From Polytrichum commune (Eukaryota > Streptophyta > Polytrichopsida > Polytrichales > Polytrichaceae): a stretch of 60,000 nt of DNA. A program made the position numbers and the translations under genes. The DNA is taken from NCBI GenBank assembly GCA_950295325.1, contig OX485808.1:6080501-6140500 (forward strand), written 5' to 3'. This document shows positions 47,831 to 59,982 of the stretch, piece after piece (positions within the stretch are counted from its first letter, which is position 1; every line of letters starts with the position of its first letter). The notes under the pieces are model-generated. The model was not told the origin of the DNA and made no database searches. It worked only from the letters and a program-made list of their open reading frames with translations.

Positions 47831-48522
47831 TAACACACTTTAATTTTTTTCTTCTGAACTTGTGATATTAAACTAAGACACATGCAATTTGAATACCAAA
47901 TTATTTTCATTGATTGTATGAATTTGTTAAGTTTCCCACCATGTCTATGAGAATCTCAACTTAATATGTTTCTACTAGTGTTTGTTTCAATTTTAAAATT
48001 TTAAAAAAAATATTTATGGGGAATGAGGCACATGCCTTACTCCTTTAATTGAATTTATTGGTTTTTAGAGTTTTAAATATGAGGTGATACAAGTATGTCG
48101 TAATTTTCTTTAAAATCATCAACTTCAATGTTATTGGTTTTATGGTGAAGTATGTGTTGTGCCACTTAGTTCCAATTTATTTTCATGTGTTTAGCCAAAG
48201 CGTGAGGTGCATGTGTCGCACTTCTCATGTAATTCACAAACAATAAATTTTAAGCTATGCACAAAGGGGATGTGTTTTTAACTCTTTTGATTTATTTTAA
48301 AATTTAATTTTTTTGACTAAAATGGTGAATCACAATATAAACATGACGGTCATATAGTGTACAAGGCTTGTTTTGGAATTATTTGAAACTAATAATATTC
48401 AAAAGTATTTATGCCAAAGTATGAATTTATTGCATATTCATTTCAAAATGTGAGAATAAAATACTTAAGATTATTTCCAAAAAAGTGCACATGCTCATGT
48501 GCACTTTTAACGAAACCGGTGT

Positions 48523-49226
48523 CTTAATCCTCCCTATATTATGGCACACATCGTTTTTAAAATGCACTAAGTGAACTACCCATGTTGACATGTTGTACTC
48601 TAGATCTCATCTATGTCGGTATTACATAACCCTAGTGAGCAGTTAAATGGACTTGGTCAACTTTGGATCCCTCGACCTTACATACAATATTAAGTGTAGT
48701 GTGTGCTTTGCATGTTTCACCCTCCCCCATAAGTAGGTGTCACGAAACTTTACCCCTTGAGACTTCGGTGGGGTTTTCCCCCCATCAACCAAAAGACCAT
48801 CCCTACTTTTCATCCAATCCTTGTATAGTAAAGGTACCTATTTCCGATCACGACCCCATCGGCAATCTATAGGGTCTTGTAATTCCAATCATGTTGGGAC
48901 TCAATTTCGATCAGGCCACAACCAATAGTGCCATGACCCATGTCTTGGTTTTGAGTGCTAAAGTGAGGAGGAATGAGTGGCTTGAATTAATGGTTATGGT
49001 AAACTCTATACATTGATAATATGTTCCCTAAAGTGCATGTGGATGTTGTGATGGCAAACCTAATGTCTCCAGGCATTGTTGTAGACCCTAATAAGGATTG
49101 CAAAGATTAATCCCATTTGCCTTGGGTTCTTAATATGATATCGATTGGTTGTTAATACAAACTATAGTTCAGCAAAAACAATGTGGCTTTGATTTTATGC
49201 AAATGTGCAATATTGAAGATGCATGT
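48523..49226. repeat. Repeat-derived DNA between two elements
   Basis: 48525-48565 continues the host sequence of the TIR element. 48830-49025 is another CCTATTCCCGATC unit. No gene. Confidence 0.6.
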
Positions 49227-51103
49227 TGTGAGCCCAAATGAGGTGCCCACATGTGTGTTGGACCTCATCAAGTTGTTAGAATGGGATTTGGAAACTATAG
49301 TCGTTATTTAAAAAAGATAAAAAGAGTGATATAACTAGTTTTGCTTTGGGTTAAGTTAGGGGGCTATATGGGAATTGCTTGGGTGTTAAGGTTAGACGTG
49401 TTAATGCGGGGATTAAGTAAGTAAGGGTGAACCTTAGAATCTACTGAAATGGGATTTAAGCTAGTAGTTGCATTAGGTGGCGGGTTTGGGCAGCAGGAGT
49501 AATTGTTTTAGGATCAAAGCTACCCTGATTAGAGAGGGAGAGGCCTCTGTCCAGGGGGATGAGGTTCGGTAACCCCGGAGAGCCAGGAGGCAGGAGGTCG
49601 AAAGTCGAGCAAAGGGGAGGAGAGGCTCTCTCTCCGAAGGGCACCGATACTGGAAGGCGGGCCGGAACAGGGTGGGAGGACTGGCCATAGAGATCACTCA
49701 AAGGTGAAGGAGGGAGCCGCTACAGTGCGGGGGAATCTGGGAAGCGTCGATGAATCTACGGGTAAGAAGGGATTAAGGGGCTGCGGGGATTCACCTGCAT
49801 TAAAACAGATGGCGGGAGGAGACTTGAGGTGGGAGCTATGTTCGGGGAAAACCGACAGCTAGTTCATTATCAGCCGATGGATTTCCCCTCATGGCCAGTC
49901 CAAATTTCCAACCATCGGATGGCAATCCGACTGTAATTTCAATCCTCCGCCAATTAGCCGATGAACCAGAAAATGTCCCGGAAATGTAGCCGATTCTTCT
50001 TGCGAGTTACTAGATTTCAGTCGGAAGCATCCAGAGCGCTATTTGTTTGGGGCATCTGATGATGCACTTGAGGAAGTACCCTAAACCTTAAACTTTTTGA
50101 ATTATGCAACCTTTCCATGACCAAATTCAATTGCTTCTATGAAGAATCGGGGGACCCTTGGCCTTCAAGTGGTGAAGGCATTGCTAGGTTCAATTCATGC
50201 TAAAGATAGTAACTCTTCAAATATAAAGTTTTGAACATCATGCCTTTCTTTTCACTTATTCAAGATTTTGTACTAAGAAATGATTTCTAATAACTTTTCA
50301 TACATTTTTTAAACAATTAGTGCCGATATGAATTCCATTTAATCGGATATTGGCCAATGAAAATATGAAAATATAGGCAATTGGCCGATTGATTTTACAA
50401 AAGACCGGCTCTTGCCGATGTAAATTGGAAAAAATCCGAGCCTTCGTAGCAACTACCGGCAATTAGCCACTAAGGCTTCAAAAACTTCCCGAACTCTGGG
50501 TGGGAGGAATCAATCACACCGGGAGCTATGGTGAAGGAGTCAGGGGAGAGGCTGCACCAAATCGGCAGGAAACGATCCCGCATTGCTCAAGGTCCTGAGG
50601 GAAGGAGTTGCGGCAGTTGGATGGGCTTGAATAGAGGAATGCCGGACACAAGGCTAGATCAGGGGTTGAGCAACCTCAGGATGGGGAATAGGGGAGACAT
50701 TGAACTGAGTCGGGACAGGGTGAGGCCCTGGGAGGAAACCGAAAGGGCAGGTTAGCTCCCTTAAGGAGAGGTTGGTGATTAGAGTTAATACTCTGTTAGG
50801 GAGTTGGGAAATAACATTAGTATCAAGTCAATTGCTGACTTGGGATTAGATTAGTTAAACCTTAGTTACTAAGGGAGGGATTAGTGATTTGACATGGGTG
50901 TAGCCGATTGAAGGCACATGGTAGCAAGTATTTGTTAATGCTTACACCGTGGGCCATTGGAATAAACATTGGGTGTTTTTAATACTTGCTTGAGACAACT
51001 TGGAGGCCACGCGCAATGCTTGAGTAAGGCAAGACTAAATTCATGTGAGCATGAGACTCCCACCTGGACTAGGACGCATAAGGGTGGGGATTTAGGGCTG
51101 ACA
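49227..51103 (+). mobile_element. Solo-LTR-like element b, with perfect 5-bp target duplication
   Basis: Starts TGTGAGCCCAAATGAGGTGC and ends ...TTTAGGGCTGACA; CATGT flanks both sides (49222-49226 and 51104-51108). It shares with element c the end 'ggactaggacgc.taagggtg' and the early 'aaaaagagtg' promoter-like stretch. Length 1,877 bp. There is no protein-coding interior; several open frames of 75-80 codons are unsupported. The middle (49500-50760) is notably GC-richer than its surroundings. Confidence 0.82.
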
Positions 51104-51587
51104 CATGTTATGTACCCTTTAAAAATGAATAAGCAGTTTTATATTCAATTGTGGACTCCAATCATACTAACTTTTCATATTTCTTGCATATTGTCTTCTA
51201 AGGTCTAGTCATGTATCGAACCTTGTATTGTATCTAGAAGACTGTTTAATGTGATTGGAAATGCATTTTTATTTATTTATAGAATTTTGATTTTTGTAGT
51301 ATAAAAGTCAAGTTTGGGGGTCTATCATTTAGGGTTTAGGGCTTAAAATGTACAATTGAATACCTTAGTACCTTTACCACATTGTCTATTTATAGGAAAC
51401 CTTTTTTTATTAATTATTATATATTAAGATTCGACAATCCCGGACTTAAAGGGGACACCATTTTTCCCATATTAATTTTTGAGATTTAAAAAATAAAACA
51501 TCAAAAAAAATGTTCTTTCTTTAAATGGTTTGATTAGTGCCGAAGTGGTAAAGATACTATGGTAGTATCGTGCATACAAGGATGGAT
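51104..51587. other. Gene-free AT-rich sequence
   Basis: No feature recognised. Confidence 0.5.
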
Positions 51588-51589
51588 AA

Positions 51590-52092
51590 GGGCCACTTTA
51601 CATAGGAGACTGAGAGCCCGTGACCGTTACACTTCAAGCACTCTCATCAGTGGACAAGGAGGAGCCGGTCCAAGTTTGCTTCACACAATGCTTGAAGGAC
51701 CAACGGAGTATGTGAATGCAAGATGGATGTAAAGTCTACATGGATTCCTACATGATATCAAATTGATCAAGTTTCATGGTCATTTGGACTACTTTCAAAA
51801 ACCATCTCTTGGAGATAGGCCTAATACAAAACCGGGAGAGCATGGCACTTTGAATACTCGCAACCGTTGATTTATTTTATTTTATCATGTGTGAGGACCC
51901 GCATGAATAGAAATTCATTGAAATAGCATCTAGTTGAGGGCCTGGTCGCATATGACTTCACACTACACTTGAGGGTCCATGTCCACACTTACATGATTTC
52001 AGGGGGTGTCTTGGAACAACCTTTGAACACTTTCTTGGGCTCTCATAATTTCATGGTCATGACTCTCGGCTCGTGTGTGAAATGGCCCTGAG
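51590..52092. mobile_element. TIR element, AGGGCCACTT family
   Basis: The left end AAGGGCCACTTTACATAGG is paired with the inverse of the right end (GGGCCATTTCACACACGAG), both leading to a GTGACC/GTCATGA motif. The left 200 bp matches the left half of the element at 17969-18176. No coding sequence. Confidence 0.55.
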
Positions 52093-53447
52093 TATAACCT
52101 TCTAATCATAAATGTTGATTCCATCTTTTAATTGAATTTGGAAATTGTCTTAAATTTGTAAAGAAATAATTTATCAAAGGCATTATTCTTGTCTCATTGT
52201 ACGGAATGTTATAAAACTCTATCATTTCATGTCTAAAATAATATCATTGGGTATATCCAATTTTCGTCTAGCAGAAGTCCATACATTGAAAAATACATGT
52301 TTAATTTCTTTTTCTAGGAAATAGGTGTGGATAACTATTTTATTTTGTGCTATTTTTGTCCTTGAACTTATACTCAAAGTGTTCATTGGAAGTTTCCATG
52401 AAGACTTAGGAAAGACCTAAAGTCTTGAGCATATATTACTTCCACCTTGACTAGAGAAAAGAAAAGAAAAATCATTGGTGTTCATACACCAACATGGATG
52501 AGAGCTCGTTATCCAATAAACTAATTATGGATTTAGCAATGATGTAGTATAGTCATTTGGAAGGTGGGCTCTATAAGACAACCCTGACCAAATAATCAAA
52601 GTGGCCTACAATACATTAATTATTTCCACACTTTTAGGACAATTTAGTGCACCTATTTTTCCAACTTAGAGTTTAGTATACACTCCAAGACAAATACCTT
52701 TTGGATTTGGTAATTGTAAATGGCTATCGTGATAATCATGTTCTCCAACTTCTACCAATTATATGTACACAACAAAACTTGTATTGCAGTACCAAATCTA
52801 AGATGAAGCATCAACAAAAATTGGATTGAAGATCAAGCGTTCCATGTTTTAGTTATGGTTATTGGAAATGCATGTTTGTTGATTCCTTAATTGCATGTCT
52901 TCCCAAATGTGTTCAATATTGATGTGTGGATATATGGAGTAGCTGATGAATTTGATGATTTGTGCCTTTATAATATTTGTTCTTGATCCTCACCTAACCA
53001 TAAACCAATCAAATATAGGTGCTCAATTAAGAAAAGTAACCAAATAACACCAGGATAGCTTAAACAGTGTAGTAATTCCGAAGCTGTATGTGGTCACATG
53101 GACAACATCACAGTCATCACAACAATCAATAGAAGGTCAATCCAGCTCAGTTCAACATAGCTTCAACATACACAAGATTTTGATTTAGTGACTTTGGTGC
53201 TTGAAAGTGGCCATATATCTACTGCACCAACAATTTAGTATACACATATCCGGTATTGTACCAGTCACTTTATTCAAGTGACCTTATTTTTCACCAACAA
53301 ACCCAACTCTATTCACATGCACTCATCACTACAATTCCGGCCAACGCAATGCAATTCATTCAACAACACTGGTCAAGTCTTCGACTCAGTCCTACCACAT
53401 GGAGAAAAACAAGGTAAGGCAAGGTAAGGAAAGGAAAGGTCGAGCTT
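52093..53447. other. Gene-free region
   Basis: A reversed fragment of the 'ttaggtgaggatc' repeat lies at 52985-53040. This is 3' flank of the selenium-binding protein gene; no other gene seen. Confidence 0.5.
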
Positions 53448-53799
53448 CTAAAGCCAGATATCTGAAGTGCAGTCACCGCCGGGATAACGCATCTCGTGTG
53501 CGAGGGCAGGCCCTTCAGGTTCTTTGCCAAAATCAACAAAGAAATTGGGGTTGAGAGACAACCCGCCGTTTACATTATCGACGTCGATCTGAATCATGTG
53601 CGAGCCTTTCTCAACCATGGAAGGGTAAAATTGCTGGTCCCATGCATTGAAGAGGGAGTTGGAAGCGTAGAGGTGCTTCCCATCCAGACTCAATTGGATC
53701 ATCTGTGGTCCGCCTCTCAACTTTGTGCCCTACACAGAAAGGAACAGAACATAACTTAGTTCATGCTAAGCTCGAGAATTAAAATATCCACGTATAATG

Positions 53800-53915
53800 G
53801 GCACTTTATGCTAGAGCTTGAGGGCCCATGACCATTGGCATCTGAATCCCTCATAGTGAGTTTCGAGCCCTCATAATTTTGTGGTCGATGCCCTTGGTTA
53901 GTGTGAAGTGGCTGT
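53800..53915. mobile_element. Short TIR element in the SBP intron
   Basis: Left 'gggcactttatgctagagc' and right 'cttggttagtgtgaagtggc' are imperfect inverses, with CATGACCA and TGGTCGATG inside. It is a reduced relative of the AGGGCCACTT family. Confidence 0.4.
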
Positions 53916-54587
53916 AAGATTTTGATTGCAAATAATCACAAACACTGCAAGGTTTAATATAATGAATGCTTGTCCTAAGGCTCAATACTATCTTATGAGC
54001 AACACAAATTGAAAGATGTAGAACAATCCAATCACATGTAGAAATAGTGGCTCCCAAAACTAGATATTGCATAGAAAGTGTACATTGTATTCCTTCATAC
54101 TCTTGACAACCGCAGAACCTCAATGGACGAATAAAGCTAATTTGAGAAGGGTTACATTTCTAAGAATGACTAAACATCAAGTTATCAACAAGTTTAAATC
54201 TTCTTATCTGTCAAGGATTAGTGCAACAATACAATAAATATGTTTTAGGTCGATAGCAGCCTTGCTACCGAGTAATTTAGTTCCTAACACTCAGTTATAA
54301 GAGAGTCAGCCATGACAATTCTAATCCGTACACTTTTCAATATAATGAACAAGTGTTGAACCATTATATAGCACACAGTAGGCAACATGTAGTGTATTTA
54401 CCTGGACATCAGAAACTGTGGATTGCCATTTTTCACCCGAGTCTTTCTCCACATAGACTTCACCCCCTTCACGAACCAAACCGCCAACCCAAACCTGGCC
54501 AGTGAGGACTGGCTTTGCAGGGTCCTCAATATTGTACTGCCGAATATCACCGTGGAGCCAGTTGGAGAAGTACAAATTATCTATCAT

Positions 54588-54910
54588 CTACACTAAATAT
54601 GATATTTAGTGTTTGATTATATTTAGTGTTGTTACCACCCTATCCTGCTCAACACTAATTTTCAATTCCTTGATAATTAGTGTTAGACATAAATGCGCCA
54701 CCACCACCTTCCTTTTCCTTTTATCATTGTTGAATTTTTGTCATATCTTTACTAACATTAAATTTGTGCATGTAACTTCCACATATTACCATAGTTGATA
54801 TTTAGTGTTTGAGTTTACATTTAATGTTACTTACTTTCATAGGGTTAGTGATATTTAGTGTATGCGTTTGTATTTAGTGTATCAAACACTAAATATCATA
54901 TTTAGTGTAG
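54588..54910. mobile_element. 323-bp MITE inserted in an SBP exon
   Basis: Left CTACACTAAATATGATATTT and the right end are perfect inverses for about 30 bases (through AGTGTTTGAT). The interior has many TTTAGTGT motifs and no coding. It splits the codons ...LIS and MIDNLYF of the SBP exon. No clear target duplication. Read on the SBP strand, the element ends in TAG, a possible 3' splice site, and has an internal GTAAGT near 54835, but an in-frame stop comes within three codons of its start. Confidence 0.88.
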
Positions 54911-55014
54911 TGAGATGAGGAAATCAGTTATGAGTCCGGGCATTTCAGGAAAAATCCAATTCTGCACCTTCAGTGCAGGCACTGTGATGGCCACTTGGTC
55001 ATGTGAGCACGTAG

Positions 55015-57996
55015 CTTGATTTAGTTATTGAAGAGCAAGAATTCCAACTCAACTTTGAATTTAAGAGCGCATTTAATTTACCTTCAGCGCCTTAGATCCA
55101 CGGAAGCTAAGTGGGCCTAATTTAGATACCTATATTTGAGTTGTGTGTGGTTAGGTGTGGGTCTAAGAACAGATACATGTGTAAGACATGTATTTGAAGA
55201 GATTGGACTACATGGACAAAATTTGTTGACTATTCTAGGCACAGAAGTCAACATAATTGGGGGCACCTATATGATCCTTTCAGAAAGAGAATTTTCACTT
55301 TGATAATTGAGACATCCATGAGCTGAAAATTATAATGAAGCTGGCTATCACCTCGATTTGGATTTAATAAGCATCTGGTACTAATCGCAGTCTCCAAGGA
55401 GAAGTGGATGCAAAGCTAAAAGTGTCTTTTTTGGACCCCGTTACCTTACACCTCACATGTACGATCAATTTTACTTTAATTACATAACCTTCCAACAAAT
55501 GTGATGGAGGGCAATAGGTTTTGGCATTGTGAATCAGGAGAATGCGATAGGGGCCCAACACCCCTTGAGATCCTAGGCGAGATCTCACAAGTGATTTCAT
55601 CCATGATTCAATTTTTCACAAAAATCAAGAGTCATTCATTCATTCATTCTCCTTAATTGAAGTGCAAGGTATGTGCTTTTCATATCTAGCCCCGTGGTGC
55701 TAATTTTTGTTTTGGTTAAGCCAAAATAGGATCCAAATGTGAACATGACTTCAAATGAACTAGAAAAGTCCAACTAAGTAAGTATGAATAGGCTACTGTC
55801 TCGAGATTCTAGAATGTAGAGATAAGAAAGACCATAGCCTGATAGGAATGGATATGAACTTTGATATCTACACATGTGTTCTAGAAGGTATTTAAGGCTA
55901 GGAATTCAAGAAGAGGGGGAGCCCAAAACTTACCCTCTTGTAATACCGGAACTCTGCCAATTTTTCAATTGCAATTGAAATCTAAAAGACAAATGCATTT
56001 TGAAGTATTTGTGTGTGATACCTATTTGTCTAGTCAATTTTATGGTGCTCTATGTAATTAAATTGGATCCAAGGTGCTTGTATTGGATTGGAAGTATTTT
56101 ATCTTCTCATTGGGAAATTGGTATATGTCCAAAATATAGTTTGTGATAAGGGAGACTGAGTGACTTGTTCTTTGTGAAGGAAACTAGAGGGATTGTGATG
56201 TTCTCATGAAATTAATATTAAGGATGAGGGGTGAGTCCTCTGTCCAAAACAAACCATTGTCTGAAGGTGAATATAAGATTGGCATAAAATAAGCATGTGA
56301 TTTCCAATGCAAGTTTTGTCTCATAGATTTTTTCCAAGTCGAGTGTTAATTTGAAATTTAATTTGGAATAGCTCCATAGAAAACTATGGTGTCAACGCTT
56401 GAGAGAAGAGCATAACAAATTGATTGCAAGTCACAGTCTTGTCCCCGGAGGATGGTAGCAACATAATCAAAGTGGCCGTGCCAATTATTTTGTTGGTCTC
56501 GCTTCAAGAAAGCTCGCCTAGGCCATAGTCTGATTGATAGTCTCAAAGAAACTAAGATTGAACGATGCATTCAGATATAGAATTGTAATGTTGGATGTTG
56601 TTGATCAATCACTTAGAAGATTGATATTTAACGGAAATTGAAATACACTTATTGAATTGAGGAACTATATGTGGTCGTTGTAATATGATGTGATAACTTC
56701 TTGTCTAAGGGAAGAGAGATAAAGAACAAGGACATGTAGAAGATGAAAAGGCTGTCAATTCAACAGTTTCAAACCTCCCAAGACCATTGACTACAAAGAG
56801 GCCAAGAAGATGAACAATCTTAGTAGTTGGAACTTTAGTAAGTATTGCGTGCTTATGTAATATATTAAAGTGATTTCACTCTAAAATGTTAGAGTGGTAG
56901 CCTTGAAAGCAATTAATACATGGTAATTGAACACTTACCCAATAGTCTTGAGTTATAGGAAATGGAGTGAATATGTAAATGAATAATGGACAAGAGAGTT
57001 AGAGCGTATATCAAACCTTAAATTTATTATGATAAACTAATGAACCATGCCATGATTTATTAACCTGCATATGTGGTTTGTCATATTGTTACAATTCATG
57101 GATATCATGATAACTCTTGCCAAGACCAAGTAAAAGACAAGTGCTGGACAATGTAACTAAGATCATGTTGAATCAAAGAAGACTAAAACTCATATAAGGA
57201 GAACTGCATTACAATTTCAAGTTGCATTAAAAGGGATTTCTTAATACGAGATTATTGACTAGTCCAACAAACCCCTTGGCTTTGGTAACGAGACTCAAAT
57301 GCAAGACTATTGCCGATAGTTGTGCCTATGCTTGTGCACCGTACTTGGTTGAATTAAAAAGAAATCACTGCCATACTATTGCCTTGGGAAATAATGTAAG
57401 TTAATAGACAACCGCAATCGCATGTATTGTTGTGAGAGTTTGTAAGACTTTACCCCATGAATCATCATCCAATTGCCGGTTCAAAACCAATTTTTTTTCT
57501 TTGAAATAATCATAATTGTCTTAATAAAACTACTCCGAGACACCTAGACGATAGAATAATCATCTTTTTAAGTCTTTCATGCGTGTTTCCCCGTTTATTT
57601 TTATTTTATTTTTCATAAATTAAAAAAATCCTAAATCCTAACTACAAGCCCCTTATGTTCATGGTATTTTATATGTATCAGTTCAATAATTTATGGTGTT
57701 ATGTCAAATCCTACACTACATATAATGATTGCACACCTACAACAACCTGAATTATATGTAACCATTGTATAATTTTTACCCGCAATTAATATATGAAACC
57801 CTCTATTTTATCACACATAGATCCCATGTTTTACGCTAGTGCTTCCTCCCAGAGTCCATACATGTTGATCGACGTTTTCTCAATTGTGTCGGAAACTAGC
57901 CAAATTTTTTCAAGCGTAAGGGCTAATGACAAATATTTTTTCAATTGTGTTGGCTATTAGTTGTTACTAATTTTCTTAATGCTATTGGATAATGGT
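55015..57996. other. Repeat-derived, gene-free region
   Basis: Holds fragments of the mosaic repeat: 55130-55220, 55500-55690, 57265-57470 and 57650-57990. I looked for N-terminal SBP exons (motifs such as HHSGWNSC, PHTSHC) on the minus strand and saw none. Confidence 0.55.
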
Positions 57997-59336
57997 TGTG
58001 AGCCCAAAAAGCGGGCCCACACATGTTCTTAAACCTGAAAATTTACTAAAGCTTGTGCTTTGATTTTTATTGATTATCTTAAAACGTAAAAAAGAGTGGA
58101 GAGTGAGTTGTGTTGTGGCTTTAGGCTTTAGGTGTGATTGTCGTGTTTATTAGTTGGAAGTAGTGAAGTAATTGGTAGGGAATGGTTTAAGTTTAGTGGG
58201 ATTTGAGGGGTGAGGTTATAGAGCTGGGCCTGACCCGATGTGTTTTAGACTAGACTAGTGTTCGTTTCAGGATAGGTGCGCTGTACCCCTAAAAATTCCC
58301 GGGCCGGTTCCAGGGATGAGGCCTGGGCCGACCTCTTGGTTCTCTCTCTGGGAAAGCATGGCTGCAGACGGGGGGGGGGGGGGGGGATGAAAAACAGCCG
58401 CTGGCGAATCTGCCTACGAATCTCTACGGGGATGAGGAGCCAGGGGATGCAACACCGAAACAGGGTTGAATACCGCAGAAGAGGTGGGAATGAGGCAAAC
58501 CAGGGGTGAATGCGGCAGAAAGAGAAAAAAACTTCGGTGGACAGGCAGGGGCTGCCAGGTCAAATTTGGCGCTGCATTGAGGAAAAGAGGGATCGACTAG
58601 GAAGCGGCCTCCAAAAATCCAGGTCATTCTAGTTGAGCTTTCCTCATGTGAGAATTGGAGAATGTGATTGTGGGTTGGATGGCGCGCAGAGGAGGTAGAG
58701 AGGATTCGGGAAGAGATCAAAATCTCTCACCTGAATCAGTATTGCAGGCTAGCAGAGAAATGTTGCGCACCGAGGAGGCAGCAGTGGCTGCTACTTGAGA
58801 GGTGAGTTGGATTAATGAGGCTGGAGGGAATTTCAGTGGCGAAGTGGATCTCGGAGCATTCTGGTGCAGCTGCGAAGTGGGACCTCGAGGCAGGGAATGA
58901 GTGTAGGGAGAAGAGGCCAGCAGTTGGTCGGTCAAAGGGCTTGGAGGCAGCTGGCCATGGGTGGCGCGTCAGCTTTCAGCTGGCATGAAATGAGTTGACG
59001 GGCTGACGCCTTGCAAACAGGGGCTTAAATCAATGTTGCCGGGCTGCCGGGCATATTCCAACACTTAAGGAAGGAGGTGGATTTAAGGATGGGTAAGAGG
59101 AGCATAGTAATTAGGGCGAATGGAAGTAGAGGGTTAAGGATTTAGCCAAGTGTGAAAAGCATTTTTGAATGCTTGTAATCTTAAACCACAATGATTTAGT
59201 AAAGTGGTATGTGTGTTATATTTGTGCATGGGCACCTGTTGGAAAGCGTGAGTGCAAGTAGGATTAAACAATTACTGGTGAGCCCTGAACCTTCATTCGG
59301 ACTAGGACGCTTAAGGGTGAAGGGTTGGTGCTCACA
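57997..59336 (+). mobile_element. Solo-LTR-like element c
   Basis: Starts TGTGAGCCCAAAAAGCGGGC and ends GGGTTGGTGCTCACA. Flanks are ATGGT (57992-57996) and ATGGC (59337-59341), a 5-bp duplication with one change. It sits inside the mosaic repeat whose other copy at 25.7 kb is uninterrupted. Length 1,340 bp. A poly-G run lies at about 58369-58386. No coding interior. Confidence 0.8.
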
Positions 59337-59668
59337 ATGGCTGATATAATTTCACATATATTGGCAATTTGTCAATACTCCCCAATTTTATCAGCTAACA
59401 GCCACTACAATTGCATTTGTATCGGCTCTTGGCCGATACAATACCACATTTTACTAACGGCAGATAAAATTGCACTTTGTAACCATTGATTATTTTTGAA
59501 GTCTTATTGACTACCAGATAGTACGCATAAATTTGCTACAAAAAATTATATACTAGATGATTTGCCTCATAACATTCTTAAGCAGTCTAGGTTTGTTCAT
59601 GTGGGCCCTGAGAATATAACCATGGGATGCTCCAACCGAGTGCAAGGAGATTCATGTTAAGTATACAT
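59337..59668. repeat. Mosaic repeat, right part, with foldback left arm
   Basis: 59355-59560 matches 25690-25890; 59550-59668 matches 27447-27565, including the foldback's left arm and loop up to 'gtatacat'. The right arm is missing, replaced by the LINE fragment. Confidence 0.75.
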
Positions 59669-59982
59669 TTTTTTTGTAAAAGAACGGGAGAGACTGCGGC
59701 GATGGCGGAGCCCCTACGCAACACCAAACATGGAGCTCACAACATCGCTACAATGAACATCCACAGGAGAACAACCATGGAAACCATAGCCGACAAAGCC
59801 CAGCGAGCTCACCACCAACCGGAGACGCATAAGTTTTTATCTAAACTCACCCAAAATGAACCATATACATACCTAGGTATACACCTAACACCCTCACTCA
59901 AGTGGAACCTACAAAAAAAAATCACACTAAAAAAAGTCAAACAACAAAGCCAACTCCTAACAAACTCGCCGGCCAGCCTCAC
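59669..59982 (+). mobile_element. LINE reverse-transcriptase fragment
   Basis: The plus frame LSKLTQNEPYTYLGIHLTP, then SLKWNLQKKITLKKVKQQSQ, then LLTNSPASLT matches the region after the LINE RT catalytic core (Y.YLGI.LT...W...), where non-LTR elements have conserved YLG and later SPAS-type residues. Upstream in the same frame, KHGAHNIATMNIH loosely resembles an endonuclease N-terminus, which would mean a large internal deletion; that part is weak. The RT active site (FADD) is not in the window. Confidence 0.65.

Larger units (their letters stand above)
45976..48522. mobile_element. 2.5-kb non-autonomous TIR element rich in palindromic tandem repeats
   Basis: Left end ACACGGGTTTTGTTAAAAGT and the inverse of the right end ACACCGGTTTCGTTAAAAGT match at about 21 of 23 bases, each followed by GCA and an extra 'gtgcacatg' motif. 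The site without it is visible inverted at 39068-39415. The target duplication is unclear; 'tta' occurs near both edges. There is no transposase. The interior holds two arrays built on the near-palindrome GTGAGGCACATGCCTCAC. Superfamily not assigned. Confidence 0.7.
53448..55014 (-). pseudogene. SBP: Selenium-binding protein gene, 3' part, with a MITE in an exon
   Basis: Minus strand. The upstream exon piece 55014-54911 reads HDQVAITVPALKVQNW, then IFPEMPGLITDFLIS. A 323-bp MITE follows. The exon resumes at 54587 with MIDNLYFSNWLHGDIRQYNI and EDPAKPVLTGQVWVGGL to 54402. A 672-bp GT-AG intron leads to the last exon 53729-53448: [20 protein letters not shown], then [20 protein letters not shown], ending [10 protein letters not shown]. 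These are hallmark stretches of the SELENBP/methanethiol oxidase family, which in plants is linked to selenium and cadmium tolerance and sulfur metabolism. About 190 of roughly 490 residues are present; the N-terminal exons were not found up to 60 kb. Removing exactly the MITE keeps the frame, but no GT donor is present to splice it, so the copy is probably broken. Confidence 0.88.

Noticed and set aside
54588-54910. Treating the MITE as a CACTA element
   Set aside because: The ends can be read as CACTA...TAGTG, but the 3-bp flanks would be CTA and TAG, which are not a direct duplication.
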